The notes under the pieces: model-generated
Told to the model about the DNA's origin: nothing
What the model saw: the letters and a program-made list of their open reading frames with translations, nothing else
Databases searched by the model: none
Part shown: positions 10,801 through 21,659 of the stretch, one piece after another
Layout: every line of letters begins with the position of its first letter
Position numbering within the stretch: the stretch's first letter is position 1
Made by a program: the position numbers and the translations under genes
Origin: Lojkania enalia
Lineage: Eukaryota; Ascomycota; Dothideomycetes; Pleosporales
Direction: 5' to 3'
Length of the DNA stretch: 64,000 nt
Assembly (NCBI GenBank): GCA_010094045.1
Contig: ML986651.1
Location: 62,001 to 126,000 of the forward strand

Positions 10801-12921
10801 CACATGCACCTCCTCCTGCGAATTTTCAGCCGTCAGTCGACTTTCAAGGACGTATCCGTGGAGCTCGCCGACTATTGATTGTAATCAAAAAGAAGTGGTC
10901 GCTCATGCGCCGCAAGAGATAGTCGTTTGAATGGTCTCAAAACCAGGGCCAATTAATAATCGCAGAGAACAAAATCCCGAAAGGAAACTGGGAGCTGGTT
11001 TCGGTCAACCCCTCACCCTGTCCTTGACGGTGCAGACAAGCGTCAAAACGGCCTTGCCGAGCTCGCATCTTCACAGTAAAAATATAAACTTTCTGCGGAT
11101 CAGTAACTACATAAGCGAGAACAAACCCGGGGGAAAGGATTGGAACCAGTGCTAAAATCATCATTGCCCATGTCAAGCGCTACTATTCAGTAATCGGGGA
11201 GTAGACGGCTTTGCTTAATTTCAGGCTGATAGAGGCCGATGGCAGAGGCCGGTGTGCGCCTTCTTCCTGGTTTCACATCGCACACGATGCAGGCCTTGAA
11301 AATGCAGTAACTAGCATCGGAATCCAAAACAATGCAAATTTGACGCATCTAATGATGCTGTCAAGGTTGTCTAAAGGATGACGGCTTCTTCGGTTAGTAG
11401 TCGATATTCAAGTACGGGAGCGAGAGCGGTAGAGTCTTCCCATGTATTGTGTGTCTATGGGTGGGGTGGGTAGCGGAGGCTCAGGACGTTGCACTGGAAT
11501 TGCCCAGAATCACCAAAGTGACGGGTGCAGGCTGCATCGGATCGTCACGTCGATAGGGACAGAGTGATCGACAGACCAGTGCTCTGGCTGATAGTGATAA
11601 ATGCAGCTTCCCATGAGGTTCCCTATATCTGGAAACTGTCGGTTGCTCCGATGAGGCAATCAGTACCAGTTACAACGGAGTGAAGGGCCGGCGTAGCTCC
11701 CGGTATAATCAACAGCCTTCTCGATGCGATTGGATCTTGGGTGGCAGCCTGAAGCAAATACCTCAAACATCAGAATTTGTCACATTTCGATCAAATACGA
11801 GTAGAGCGTTCGTCTCGGTCACCGATATTACTAATGTAGCACGCCTAGTCCACGTCCATCGGATTGGGTGCGAGGGAATTTCGAGGTCGATGCCGGTAAG
11901 CTTTCGGGGTCAAGCAGCCTGGAAAGAGAAATCTCGGATAATAGTGTAACTGCAAAAGACTTCGGGAGGCCGTGACCCGTTGGGACAATTTCTCGGCCGC
12001 TGTGAAGTGAAGGATGGCAAATTGTCCTAGGTGAGATCAAAGCGAAACGAGAAATCTGCATGAGAGGGAAGTGCTGTTCGTGTTGGGATCAATCTAGAAC
12101 AAAGATAGAAGGCGGGTCGTGGCCCCTTTGCTAGATGCTCTTTCTCTTTTAGTCAATGCCCAGTATACTTAGACACTAAATCAGGACTGGTAGAAATTCG
12201 ATCTAGGGCATGCAAGAGCATACATGATGACAGAAGGACAAACTCATCGTGGCCCGACCCGCAGACGAAGCGAGCACAGGCTGTTGACTGTGCCCTCAGA
12301 TTGTGCCCGGTGAGCAGCGCTGCAGATGCCTCATCTTCCTTCCATTCCTAATCGCCTACCCAAACCTTCTTAGGTATAAGCTAACATCCTTCCAATTTCC
12401 TGAATCTGCTCAAAATCGGACACCCGTAATTGTGATGAGAAGGCATCGGCTTTAAATCCTAGCGCTGGCAAATAGCATTAAAGCTTGCAAGTGATTCTAA
12501 AAGTATCGTAACTTCTGAATGCAATAAGCTTGAAATCCGACGAAAAGACGGAGGGCCCGAAATTTGTTCGTGACGGGACCTTCCGTAGCTATAGTCTCCC
12601 TGAGTAAATCAACCCTCACCATGTACATACCGTGCGACAAGGACACAAAACATTGTATATCACTCTCAGAAACGCAGAACAGAAAATTTGGTTGATGCTG
12701 TGAAACAGCAAAGGATGGCTTCGACGAAGTAATGGCCTACTTATTCTACGAGAGTTGAGTTTCGCGTTTCAAGGAAGTCGCACCTAAGGCGCTAAGCTAT
12801 TATTGGCAAAGACCGCTCGCTAAACGCCAAGCGCACATTTTCAAATCCGCTCTTCGGTTGCGACTTGAGAATTCCAAGCCCTACTAACAACAGCATCACA
12901 ACCACCTCCGAGTCGAACGCC
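7846..12921. other. 5-kb gene-free interval between divergent genes
   Basis: This separates the regulator (minus) from uL13 (plus). The 8.0-9.3 kb part is GC-rich and has overlapping open frames on both strands with Ala/Pro/His/Arg-rich products, the usual signature of composition rather than coding. No family motif appears in any frame. The half next to 7846 is probably the regulator promoter and leader. The 300 bases before 12922 should contain the uL13 promoter. An unannotated non-coding RNA cannot be excluded. Confidence 0.5.
8652..8696. repeat. Three copies of a 15-bp GC-rich unit
   Basis: The unit CACCACCAGCRCCGG occurs three times in tandem, the last copy ending differently. About 60 bases upstream (8540-8610) lies GCGGTGGTGC repeated on the same strand, roughly complementary, so the two blocks could pair as a large imperfect hairpin. 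Confidence 0.8.
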
Positions 12922-13862
12922 ATGTCGACCTTCGAACCGGTCATTGTCATCGATGGAAAGGGCCACTTGCTGGGTCGCCTGGCTAGCACCGTCGCCAAGC
13001 AGTTACTGAACGGCCAGAAGATCGTCATCGTGCGCTGTGAGGCCCTCAACATCTCCGGAGAGTTCTTCCGCGCAAAGCGTACGTCTATACCAAGCACTTC
13101 CCCAATTGCATATTTGAGAGAATGAGATGTGTCCTACGGTATTGGAGGCTAAACTAGCATTTTGGCCAATATGGACATGATCCCAGAAGTGTTCCGAAGG
13201 ACTTCATCCTCACAATTTTCCACACCTGTTTCTAAGCAATTGGCTGACATATTGGCTTTACAGTGAAGTATCAGGCCTTCCTCCGGAAACAGACCCGTTA
13301 CAACCCCACCCGAGGAGGTGAGTCCTTTCATATCGCAGTCGCACATTCCCCGTCAAAATACTATACCACGGAATAGGAATCTCTAGGCCCCAAGCTAATG
13401 AGGCTTCTCAGGCCCTTTCCACTTCCGCGCACCCTCCAAGATCTTCTGGAGAACCGTCCGCGGTATGATTCCCCACAAGACCGCCCGTGGTGCCGCCGCA
13501 ATGGAGCGCCTCAAGACCTTCGAGGGCGTCCCACCCCCATACGACAAGAAGAAGCGCGTTGTTGTGCCCCAGGCTCTTCGTGTGTTGAGATTGAAGCCTG
13601 GGCGCAAGTACTGCACTGTCGGTCGTCTCGGCCATGAGTTCGGCTGGAAGTACCAAGATGTCGTTGCTAGGTACGTTGGGCCCGCGAAAATCAAATACGC
13701 AAAACGTACTGATGAACTTGTAGGCTTGAGGAAAGGAGGAAAGTCAAGGGTGCTGCATACTATGAGCGCAAGAAGGCTGCACGGAGGCAGTTGGCGGAAG
13801 CCCAGAAGACTGCCAAGGTGGACGACAAGGTCAAGCAACAGCTTGCCGAGTACGGATACTAA
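12922..13862 (+). CDS. RPL16: 60S ribosomal protein uL13 (L13a/Rpl16)
   Basis: Structural protein of the large ribosomal subunit. Four exons, 12922-13078, 13264-13317, 13412-13670 and 13724-13862, give 202 residues, the family's normal length. The start [20 protein letters not shown] matches the conserved N-terminus. A more upstream in-frame ATG at 12865 would add 19 unrelated residues and is not chosen. Core segments [68 protein letters not shown] and the lysine-rich C-terminus ending in AEYGY are all present. Codon use is strongly C-ended, as expected of a highly expressed gene. Intron 1 is the longest at 185 bp and contains a 9-bp inverted repeat described separately. Confidence 0.97.
13165..13256 (+). 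repeat. 9-bp inverted repeat in uL13 intron 1 (weak C/D snoRNA candidate)
   Basis: GCCAATATG (13165-13173) and CATATTGGC (13248-13256) are perfect reverse complements enclosing 74 bases. ATGATCC at 13177 partly matches the box C consensus, and CTGA at 13244-13247 directly abuts the 3' arm as a box D would. However GGCTGAC there is also a good intron branch point, and the arm ends only 7 bases before the splice acceptor. The snoRNA reading is weak. Confidence 0.25.
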
Positions 13863-14634
13863 GGGTCTGGGAAGATATAGTATGGGTTTTCAACGGGATG
13901 TTGACGTGGGTCGGCGTGGAATGCATTGGTCTCATGGGATCTCTTCACATCCAAATCATACATTCGACTATCCGAAGCGGGTTCTTGGCAAAAAGAGCAA
14001 ATCAAGTGCTCACATGTTCATGAGTCTCTTCAGGGTCGGCCAATTCTCTCTGATACTCACGGCTAGAAGAAATGAAAAATCTCAGAGCTGCATAGTTTCC
14101 GGTAATATCGTGATGGAGTTCGGTTGTTGTCAATATATTAGTGTATGTTCATTCTACGCTCATGATCCATATTCGTCGTCTCTCTACTAAGCCTTCCCTA
14201 TCGTTGATGAGCCGTGTGTCGGGGTCCATGTCAGCCGCTCACGGCCCGACGGCATCGAGAGGCTTTCGGAGAGGAGGATGGTTTGTCTGTTACCGCCCAG
14301 ACTCTTGCCAGACACGGTAACCTCGGCTGAACGTCACTAAATGGCGTTAGCTCACCCCTCTACCCCAGACTTTAAAGCCGGGCTTACTACCCAGGTATGC
14401 ATCCCACCATGTCCCCAACCAAGCCGTAAACATTCAAAGAAATCCTGCCAAAATCCACGAGAGACTCTCTACCAAATCATCGCAGTCCCCCAAACCCCAG
14501 CAATTGCAGCTTCTACCGGTTACGTTCCTTATTCCGTGCCCTCTGTCCTTCTCACAGCTCGTTCTTCATCAACTGCAACTCCGACATTATAACGTCTACA
14601 TCCCCAATCGATTGATTGCGCACCGATTTAGACT
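13863..14634. other. Intergenic between uL13 and the AMP-binding enzyme
   Basis: Holds the uL13 3' flank and the promoter of the next gene. The C/T-rich stretch around 14470-14600 just upstream of the 14635 start is typical of fungal leaders. No gene recognised. Confidence 0.5.
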
Positions 14635-16576
14635 ATGTCACCCTTTGATCGTCTGCAAAAGCTCGCATCGCATTTCGCTTCAGCGAATCCCGTCCCTGGA
14701 CCGCCTCCCAAAATCCACGAAGGTGACAGCCATGAGTATCACCACAGACACAACTTCCATACGCTATCGCCCACGACATTCTTATGGAGAGCCGCTAGTA
14801 TAGAACCAGATGTAGGTCCACTCGAAATCCGAATACAGACAGGCCGGTGATGGCTTTTTGTGCAGCAAGCAACTTCCAATACGGGTTTGAAAGTGGATGG
14901 AAATTGGTCCAGGATAGTAAACGCTAATATAAAATTACAGGCCACAGCGATATACCACGTCACCGCGAATAGCAAGATCCTTCGACGCTCGTACGCCGAA
15001 GCCGCCGACCGCGCGAGGGGCCTAGCATACTATCTCCGCAAAAATGGCCACAAGCGCGTCGGAATCCTAGGCACAAACACGCCAGCCTTCTTAGAATCAC
15101 TCTTCGGCATCGCCGCTGCAGGCGCCGTCTCCGTCGCTGTGAACTACCGTCTAAAAACGGACGACATTGCATACATATTCGAGCACTCAGAGGTGGATCT
15201 GATTATTGTAGATTTCGAATTTGAGAAGCTGTTGGAGGGGTATAGGAAAATGAAGCCAGAGGTGCAGATAGTAGTGGATACGGATATGGATGCAACTGAG
15301 GGAGAACTGAGTGGACCGTTCGATGATGCTGTGCTAGAAGGGTTACAGTTCGATACCGAAACGGGATCGAATGGGTGGTCTGGACTAGAGAGTCAGGCGA
15401 AAAATGAGGAAGACGTGATTGCGCTTGCATACACAAGTGGGACAACTGCGAGACCAAAAGGCGTTGAGTACACTCATCGCGGGTGCTATCTTGCGGCTTT
15501 AGGAAACGTGATTGAGTCAGGACTTAACTTTCACACAGGACGCTGCAAGTACCTATGGACATTACCGATGTTCCACGCGACGGGTTGGACATTTCCTTGG
15601 GCCATAACGGCGGTACGGGGAACGCATTATTGCCTTCGGAAAATTGACTACCCCGAAATATGGAGGCTACTAAAAGAAGAAAAGATTACTCATTTCAACG
15701 CCGCACCGACGGTAAATACATTGCTCTGTGCGGCGAAGGAAGCCGAGAGACTCGAACATCCAGTCCGTGTCACAGTCGCCGCGAGCCCACCAACAGCTTT
15801 CCTATTCGAACAAATGACAAACCTTAACCTCCATCCCGTGCATGTATACGGTCTCACAGAAACATACGGTCCCATCACGAAAGGTTATCATATACCGGAA
15901 TGGGAAGAAATACCCCTGAAAGAGAAATATGCGAAAATGGCACGGCAAGGTCATGGTTTCATTTCCTCATTACCTGTACGAGTCATTAAGCCTGATCAGC
16001 CTGATGGCGTCTTGATAGACGTCCAGCGTGATGGTAAAGAGATCGGAGAGATAGTGTTCGAGGGCAATATTTGTGCGAAGGGATATTATAAAGATGCCGA
16101 GGCAACAAGAAAGTTGTGGGCTGGTGGTGTAAGTCATTCGGGAGATTTAGCGGTATGGCATCCGGATGGTGCTATTCAAATTCTCGATCGGGCAAAAGAT
16201 ATCATAATATCAGGTTCGTTTCATTCCCCGATCTACACGCAGTAGCGTCTAATAAATGACTGCAGGCGGTGAGAACATTTCATCCGTAGCTCTAGAGTCC
16301 ATGCTAGCAACGCACCCCTCCGTCCTCGAGGTTGGTGTTGTTGCAGTCCCAGATTCACATTGGGGCGAACGCCCTAAAGCATTTATTACTGTCAAGGAAG
16401 GTGAACAAGTGAAAGGCGAAGACGTCATCGATTGGGCAAAACACCAGAGCGCGATTAGCAAATTCATGGTGCCAAGGGAGGTAGAGATTGTGAGTGAGCT
16501 ACCCAAGACTAGTACCGGCAAGCTGAAGAAGAACGTGTTGCGAGAGTGGGCGAAGGGCCACAGGAATGTAAACTGA
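14635..16576 (+). CDS. AMP-binding acyl-CoA synthetase-like enzyme
   Basis: Member of the adenylate-forming (ANL) superfamily, expected to activate a carboxylic acid as acyl-AMP and then load CoA. Exons 14635-14811, 14941-16213 and 16266-16576 give 586 residues. Motifs run in the right order: AYTSGTTARPKG (P-loop, near 221-232; the usual G before R is A here), PMFHATGW, VYGLTETYG, HSGDLAVWHPDG, the hinge ILDRAKDIIISGGENIS, and the C-terminal catalytic lysine in KTSTGKLKK. The N-terminal FLWRAASIEPDATAIYHV resembles plant and fungal medium-chain or aromatic acyl-activating enzymes. Substrate cannot be told from sequence. The C-terminus HRNVN is not a peroxisomal SKL signal. The second splice lies between IIIS and GGENIS, right at the domain hinge. 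Confidence 0.92.
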
Positions 16577-18421
16577 GATTATAAGCCAGGGTCCTTGAAA
16601 AGATATGTATATTAGGTATTCATAACGAATTTATATGCAAGGACCTGCCACCATCATTTAATCCCTCTTTGTCTTCTTACCCGCCCTATTTCTTTCTTTC
16701 GATTGCATTGTGTTGAGGAAGAAATTTGTCCGCGAAACATCCAGCGGACTAGGTACACGCAAAAGAACGCAAAGCGATTGACGTCCAGGTATACTACACC
16801 ATTAAATAGGAGTGTATTAATATATGGAGAGATTGGCGGTCCTCAAAGCTGCAATTAGACTAACTTGAGTTGTATGGCCGACTTTTGTTGTTCGACTCAA
16901 CTAATATTGAACCTACATTTAGACGATTGGTTAGTGGTGTGCTAGGGGCCGCTGTAAGTATCATCATTGCACTGAAGCGACGTATTTGCAGTCACGGCAG
17001 CAGTCATAGCGGCAAACACCTGCGGGTGCTTGTGCGGAAGAACTAGGTGACATATTGGTCGTCCATTTCCTAGTGCATATAAATAGAGTTCTTCCTATCT
17101 ATTCCCTTTTCCATTCCTCCTACACGTAGTTTATAAAATCTCCCGACTAAAATCTTGTTCTCTTTGCGAACATGGGCGTAAAATCTTATTTCTGATGGAG
17201 GGGATATGTTAAGTCCCGAGAATATAAACACCCAAAAAGAAAAGGCTTCCGCTCATACATTGCTAGCGCCTGGGGAGCTCTATTTCACTGAATATTGATA
17301 TAAGCAAGCAATATGGATCTTGGTCTCGTTGCTGAATGAAAGGGACTAAAGGTTGATCATGTGATTGTGTGCAGTCGAGTATAAAATCCTTAAATTACGT
17401 TTTTATGTGGGGGTTTTACTTCGAGTCAAGAAACATAATTACCTCCCGAGAATTCGGTAGGCTTTTTGTGTTTAAAAATAGCTGACTTGAAATAAAATGA
17501 ATATATTAGGATGTTCTTAGATAGTGAATGGGAGATGGTAGGTACTCAGAACATATGCCTAGGTGCTAAAGAAACACATAGAAGCGAAACCTCGTATAAG
17601 TCCGAAAGGAGTTTAAATCAACAGCATATGGGAGACTAAGGACTATAACTGTTGACGCGTTTAAGATTAATACCGACGGAATTGGGTTATTCTATACCTT
17701 ACCAGAACATCTTTCTAAAGTACTTTCGTCTCCCTTGTCATGGATAAAACTTGGCTGTCTCTGGAAACTGGAGTAACTACCCTTTATGTGACCGATTATT
17801 TAGATAAAGAGCCATGTAAAAGTCCTATCGTGCGTCTAGCGCTACGACAGAGAAATGCCCTCGAATTCTCAAAAGTTACGATACTCTTTGTAGGCAATAG
17901 ACGCTTGTTTTCTCATTAAAATCCCCGTGGATCAAACACTATGTAAAGGTCTAGAGGCAACGCCTGAGACATAATTAGAACTAGACGCAAACAATTAGAT
18001 ATTAGCTTAACAGACGCTTCTAAAATGCGCAAGCTACCACTCTAAAATACACATTAATACTTTATTATACTATTATTTTTTTTAAAAATACTAAGAATTA
18101 AATGTACTCTAGTCCCACCATTCTTTTTTGATAGTCTAAAACCGTAAGAAAAAATCAATTGATGTTCCTCGTTCTAGAAGAAACATTTAAAATTGTATGC
18201 GAAGAAACCTTGTCCCCAACTAAAAAAAGGAGTCACATGCTATACCTATATCTCACCCTACTTGCGCTTGTAAAGTCTTTATCGAAGTTGAATCTATAAT
18301 AATTTCTACGCTTTTACACGGAGAGTTCTCGTCAACATCCGTCTTCTAGAATAACAAAAACGCTCTAATATAAACTCAAGCTGAATTGCAGCACACTAAA
18401 AGGCCTCATGCTCCTACTCCA

Positions 18422-18437
18422 TAGCTAGCTAGCTAGC
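18422..18437. repeat. (TAGC)4 microsatellite
   Basis: Four perfect TAGC units, immediately upstream of a diverged tandem pair. Confidence 0.9.
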
Positions 18438-18440
18438 TAC

Positions 18441-18570
18441 CGAAGTGACTAAAACCACATCTTCGGGCGAACCATGTATGACCCAAAAATCTCGATTGCT
18501 CCTGGTATATGGCTAACTGCGGAGCTATCTAAACCCACGTCTCTAAACGAGCCATGTGTGACTCGAGACT
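18441..18570. repeat. Diverged tandem pair, spacing about 79 bp
   Basis: Two related segments begin near 18441 and 18520. Both follow the order CTAAA.CCAC.TCT, then CGA.CCATGT.TGAC. They are about 70 percent alike by eye. Confidence 0.55.
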
Positions 18571-19119
18571 TTCTAGAAGAAATGATTGGGCGGTAGCATG
18601 GCGTTTGTAGAAGGTTTACCCTCCAAAAATTCCTGCTGAGGTCATTGATGGCGTTGTCGCGGGTTGAAGAACCGTGTCATAATTTCCTTGTGGGCTGGAG
18701 GGTTTCTCTAAGCACAGACTGAATAACGTCACATGGTTTTACCTTCTTAGTGCGTCAGTATAATTTAATTTTGGAGTATGGGGTGTTTTCGGTGGACCAA
18801 ATTCTAGATAGAGCGGATCTTATGCTTTGAGCTTATGCTAAAATTGTAATTCATGAATGTCCTAGACTCCGTTGTTAATTCTCTAGCTTTGGAGGAACTG
18901 CCAATGCCAAAAAAAAATGACTCTTTGATCTGATATAAACCCTGAAATGTGCGATATGCTGAGGAATTTAGATACACGTCGCATGTGACGTATTCAACTA
19001 GGCGTTAAGGCTGGATATCAAACATCCCAACTCCAACGCTGTAAATGCTCTTGTAGTATCTATAAATTGCCTTGAAAGTCTTAACCCAACTCAAATATAG
19101 AATTAAGCCAAGCCCAGCA

Positions 19120-20060
19120 TTATGACTCTTCGTTCGGCCTCAGCTCGGGTCCCATGCACTCTACTAACTCTTCCCGGCCAGCCACGCTATCACATCTCGC
19201 ACTGTGCCATATATTATCTTTGAACTCCTTCTCGTTAACACCTAGCTCCGGAACCAACCCATCGTTTAGGGTATACTTCACCCCAGCACTCCTCATAATG
19301 ATGGAAGAGTTCTGTATTAACCGTTTCATAACGCAGCTGCTGCCCCTAGCACAGAATATGATGCCACGTGCTTCTACTATCCTATTACAGTTGGTCTGTT
19401 TTCAGGCCTATATAGTCTCGCCATTGCCAGCCTCCAGCTAGGCAGGCCACTTACCCTCCTTCAATATATCAATATTTGCCTCAGCAATTGATGCTATCTG
19501 ATACGCGACATATGAAGCCATATGTCGAAAGGAGCCGAGCCATGGCCACCGCGATCCAGGGGCTTCTTAGCCATAACCCCTGTGACAGCATACGCATATG
19601 TGCAGAGAGGTCCTGCCGATGGGTGAACATACTGTTTGTGCTGCGGATCCGTTGATAAGACCTTTTCCCACGAATTGAAGTACAGGGGTTCGGTAGGATC
19701 ATCGAGAACGATAGGCGGTGGATCGAATACGATGCTGTTGTCGCAGTGTCCGAGCCACAGTATATCCCACTTCATACCGAAAGACGGGCCCTGAGAGATC
19801 GTGCTGTCTTGCAAAATTGGTGCCTCGTTAGTTTGTTATGTTTCGTACGGCTTCTGCCATCTCTAGTGTCTGCTCGCAAATGCTAATGTCCCAGTCTACA
19901 TCGTCTTCTAGAATTAAGGACGTATCGTGTGCTACTGCAACTTTTAGAGTGTTAAGATAGCCTGACCAGGAAAGCGCATATCCCTTCCGTAAATCTTTGT
20001 TCTTCTCCATCACTTTTTCCGCATTTGAATCGGCCTGATCGGGCTGCTGGGGATTTCTAG
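19120..20060 (-). pseudogene. Frameshifted GT25-type glycosyltransferase gene
   Basis: Reading the minus strand gives YALSWSGYLNTL, TSLILEDDVDWDISI (the acidic donor-binding motif of this family), then WDILWLGHCDNS, CTYAYAVTG and finally GVNEKEFKDNIWHSARCD before a stop at 19120. These suit a fungal family 25 glycosyltransferase, which adds hexoses to proteins or glycans. The frame breaks near 19833, where the stop TAA after RNIT is bypassed by removing one base and the text then continues in the second frame. It breaks again near 19505, between WLH and VAYQIAS. A probable intron lies between ILKEG and the last segment. The N-terminal third of the family is missing or unrecognisable. I treat it as a pseudogene. 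Part of it is duplicated at 47.3 kb. Confidence 0.75.
19365..19510 (-). repeat. Dispersed repeat, copy A (partner at 47279-47422)
   Basis: Reverse-complemented, this segment aligns without gaps to 47279-47422 at roughly 90 percent by eye. Most differences are transitions. It covers the VAYQIASIAEANIDILKEG codons and the following intron of the glycosyltransferase pseudogene. Confidence 0.85.
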
Positions 20061-21659
20061 ATGAAGTCTAGTGTATGCTGCCGCTTCAAGTAGGCCTTTT
20101 TTCCGCTAGCGCGGTTCCTTAGGTACCTCATTTGGAGCAATCACTGGTATGGTTCGAACTTCAAAAGGGTAAGTGTTGGACTGAGATTAGGCAAGCCAAT
20201 TTGAAACCGAGTGTAATCATGATTGCGCACAAAAAATGCAAGGAAGACTGTAAGGTTATATGTATGGCACGATCCCTATTAAGGACCAGCCCTGAGGTCA
20301 TGTGATACCTAGGACAGACGGTACAAATAGCCTTGATCCTCCGTACGAATCAACGCAGTTCTTCTTTTCATCTACCCCGATACTTTACAAAGGCAAAGTT
20401 GATAAGCAAACCGCTGATCAAAAATGTTTTATAACGAGGGAACTATATTAGCTTCATGAGAAAGCGAGTATAGAGATGCGCATAGCGTGCATTGTGAAAG
20501 CATTCTGAAAGGGGTGCACGAAGTTATGTAGGTTTCTGTGAGGAGGTTGCGGCGCAGCAGGGAGCGCCTCAACTCGCTTTGGTATTCTTTTTGACTGTCG
20601 AACAAGGGCGGTGTTTGCAATCCTTAGTAATTACATCGTACTGCGCCGGGAATAGGCCTAGCATCTGACGACCCTGCATAATACAATGTCTCTATTTGGC
20701 AAGGCCTATAGAGTTAGGAACGAGAAATAAATTGAGGTTGCTGCTCGACTTGATGACCCGATACTTAGAGTGCGGATTTCTCCTTGGAATCTCCTCTCTA
20801 CCGATTCTTTCACTTTAATGCATCGAACATCTGATCTCCGGTTTTTTTTTTTTTTTTATTAATATATATATATATATATATATAAAGGACTTATCACCGC
20901 TATCGAGGGCATATAAGGATTATCCAGAACATTTTGGAGAGGTGCATGGCGGCTAGGCTGACTTCTTTTTCATACACCTAACCTTTCGATCTCCCTAGAT
21001 CGTTACTACACCAAACGATATCCTACAACACCCAATCAGCGCTACGAAGACGTAGCCGTATAGGTTAGAGATATGCAAGTAAAACCTGTTAGGCTGGTGC
21101 TCATTTACGATGTGGGAACGGAAAGACAGAACGTTCAACCCCCTCTTTCGCGACCGCCATGGGCACGATGTTCAAGTTGCAATGAAGCGCAAGTAGAGTA
21201 GGAAGTAGTTTCTAAGTAGTTGAATAGCATGGACTCCAAATCAATATCATTGTAACTCGCCAAGTCTAACAACAGCACTTCGGTGCTTCACCTATTTAGA
21301 AAGCGCATTTTTAAATATTCTGTCTTTCCGAGAGTTTACATTAGTGCTTCTCGGCGCGTAGTACCACGGCTCCAGTATTGCATCCGTGCGGTGCGCTGTG
21401 CTGCAAAGTCCAAGGAAAAAGAATCTCCTAGGATAGTAATATTCGTCTTTTCAACCTTCTCATGCCTGGGCATATATTCAGAGCATGATGAGGGTTTTAA
21501 TTCCTGCCGTTGCCATTACCGTGGCCCACCTCCAAATTATTTGCGGCCAAAAGGCCAACTGCACTTTTCAACCAGTCAGCATTCCAATGACATGAGTAAC
21601 ATTAGCAAACAAGGGGATCCATTCGAGGCGGGCCTATCGCAATGGGAACACCAATGCAG
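20061..21659. other. Gene-free stretch with simple repeats
   Basis: No gene recognised. A T16 run and an (AT)n tract lie at 20842-20883. A segment at 20326-20395 resembles 47095-47165 on the same strand, sharing TCAACGCAGTTCT and flanking bases, which hints at a second repeat shared by the two loci. Confidence 0.45.
20842..20883. repeat. T16 run followed by (AT)n microsatellite
   Basis: Sixteen T, a short spacer, then about eleven AT units. Confidence 0.9.

Larger units (their letters stand above)
16577..19119. other. AT-rich gene-free block
   Basis: About 2.5 kb with no open frame of note on either strand. It contains homopolymer and short simple repeats, a TAGC array and a diverged tandem pair. 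No transposase, reverse transcriptase or terminal repeat is recognisable. Composition and stop density are consistent with old repeat-derived DNA. Confidence 0.55.

Noticed and set aside
20148..20162. GGTTCGAAC resembling a tRNA B box
   Set aside because: No matching A box or acceptor stem at the right distance on that strand.
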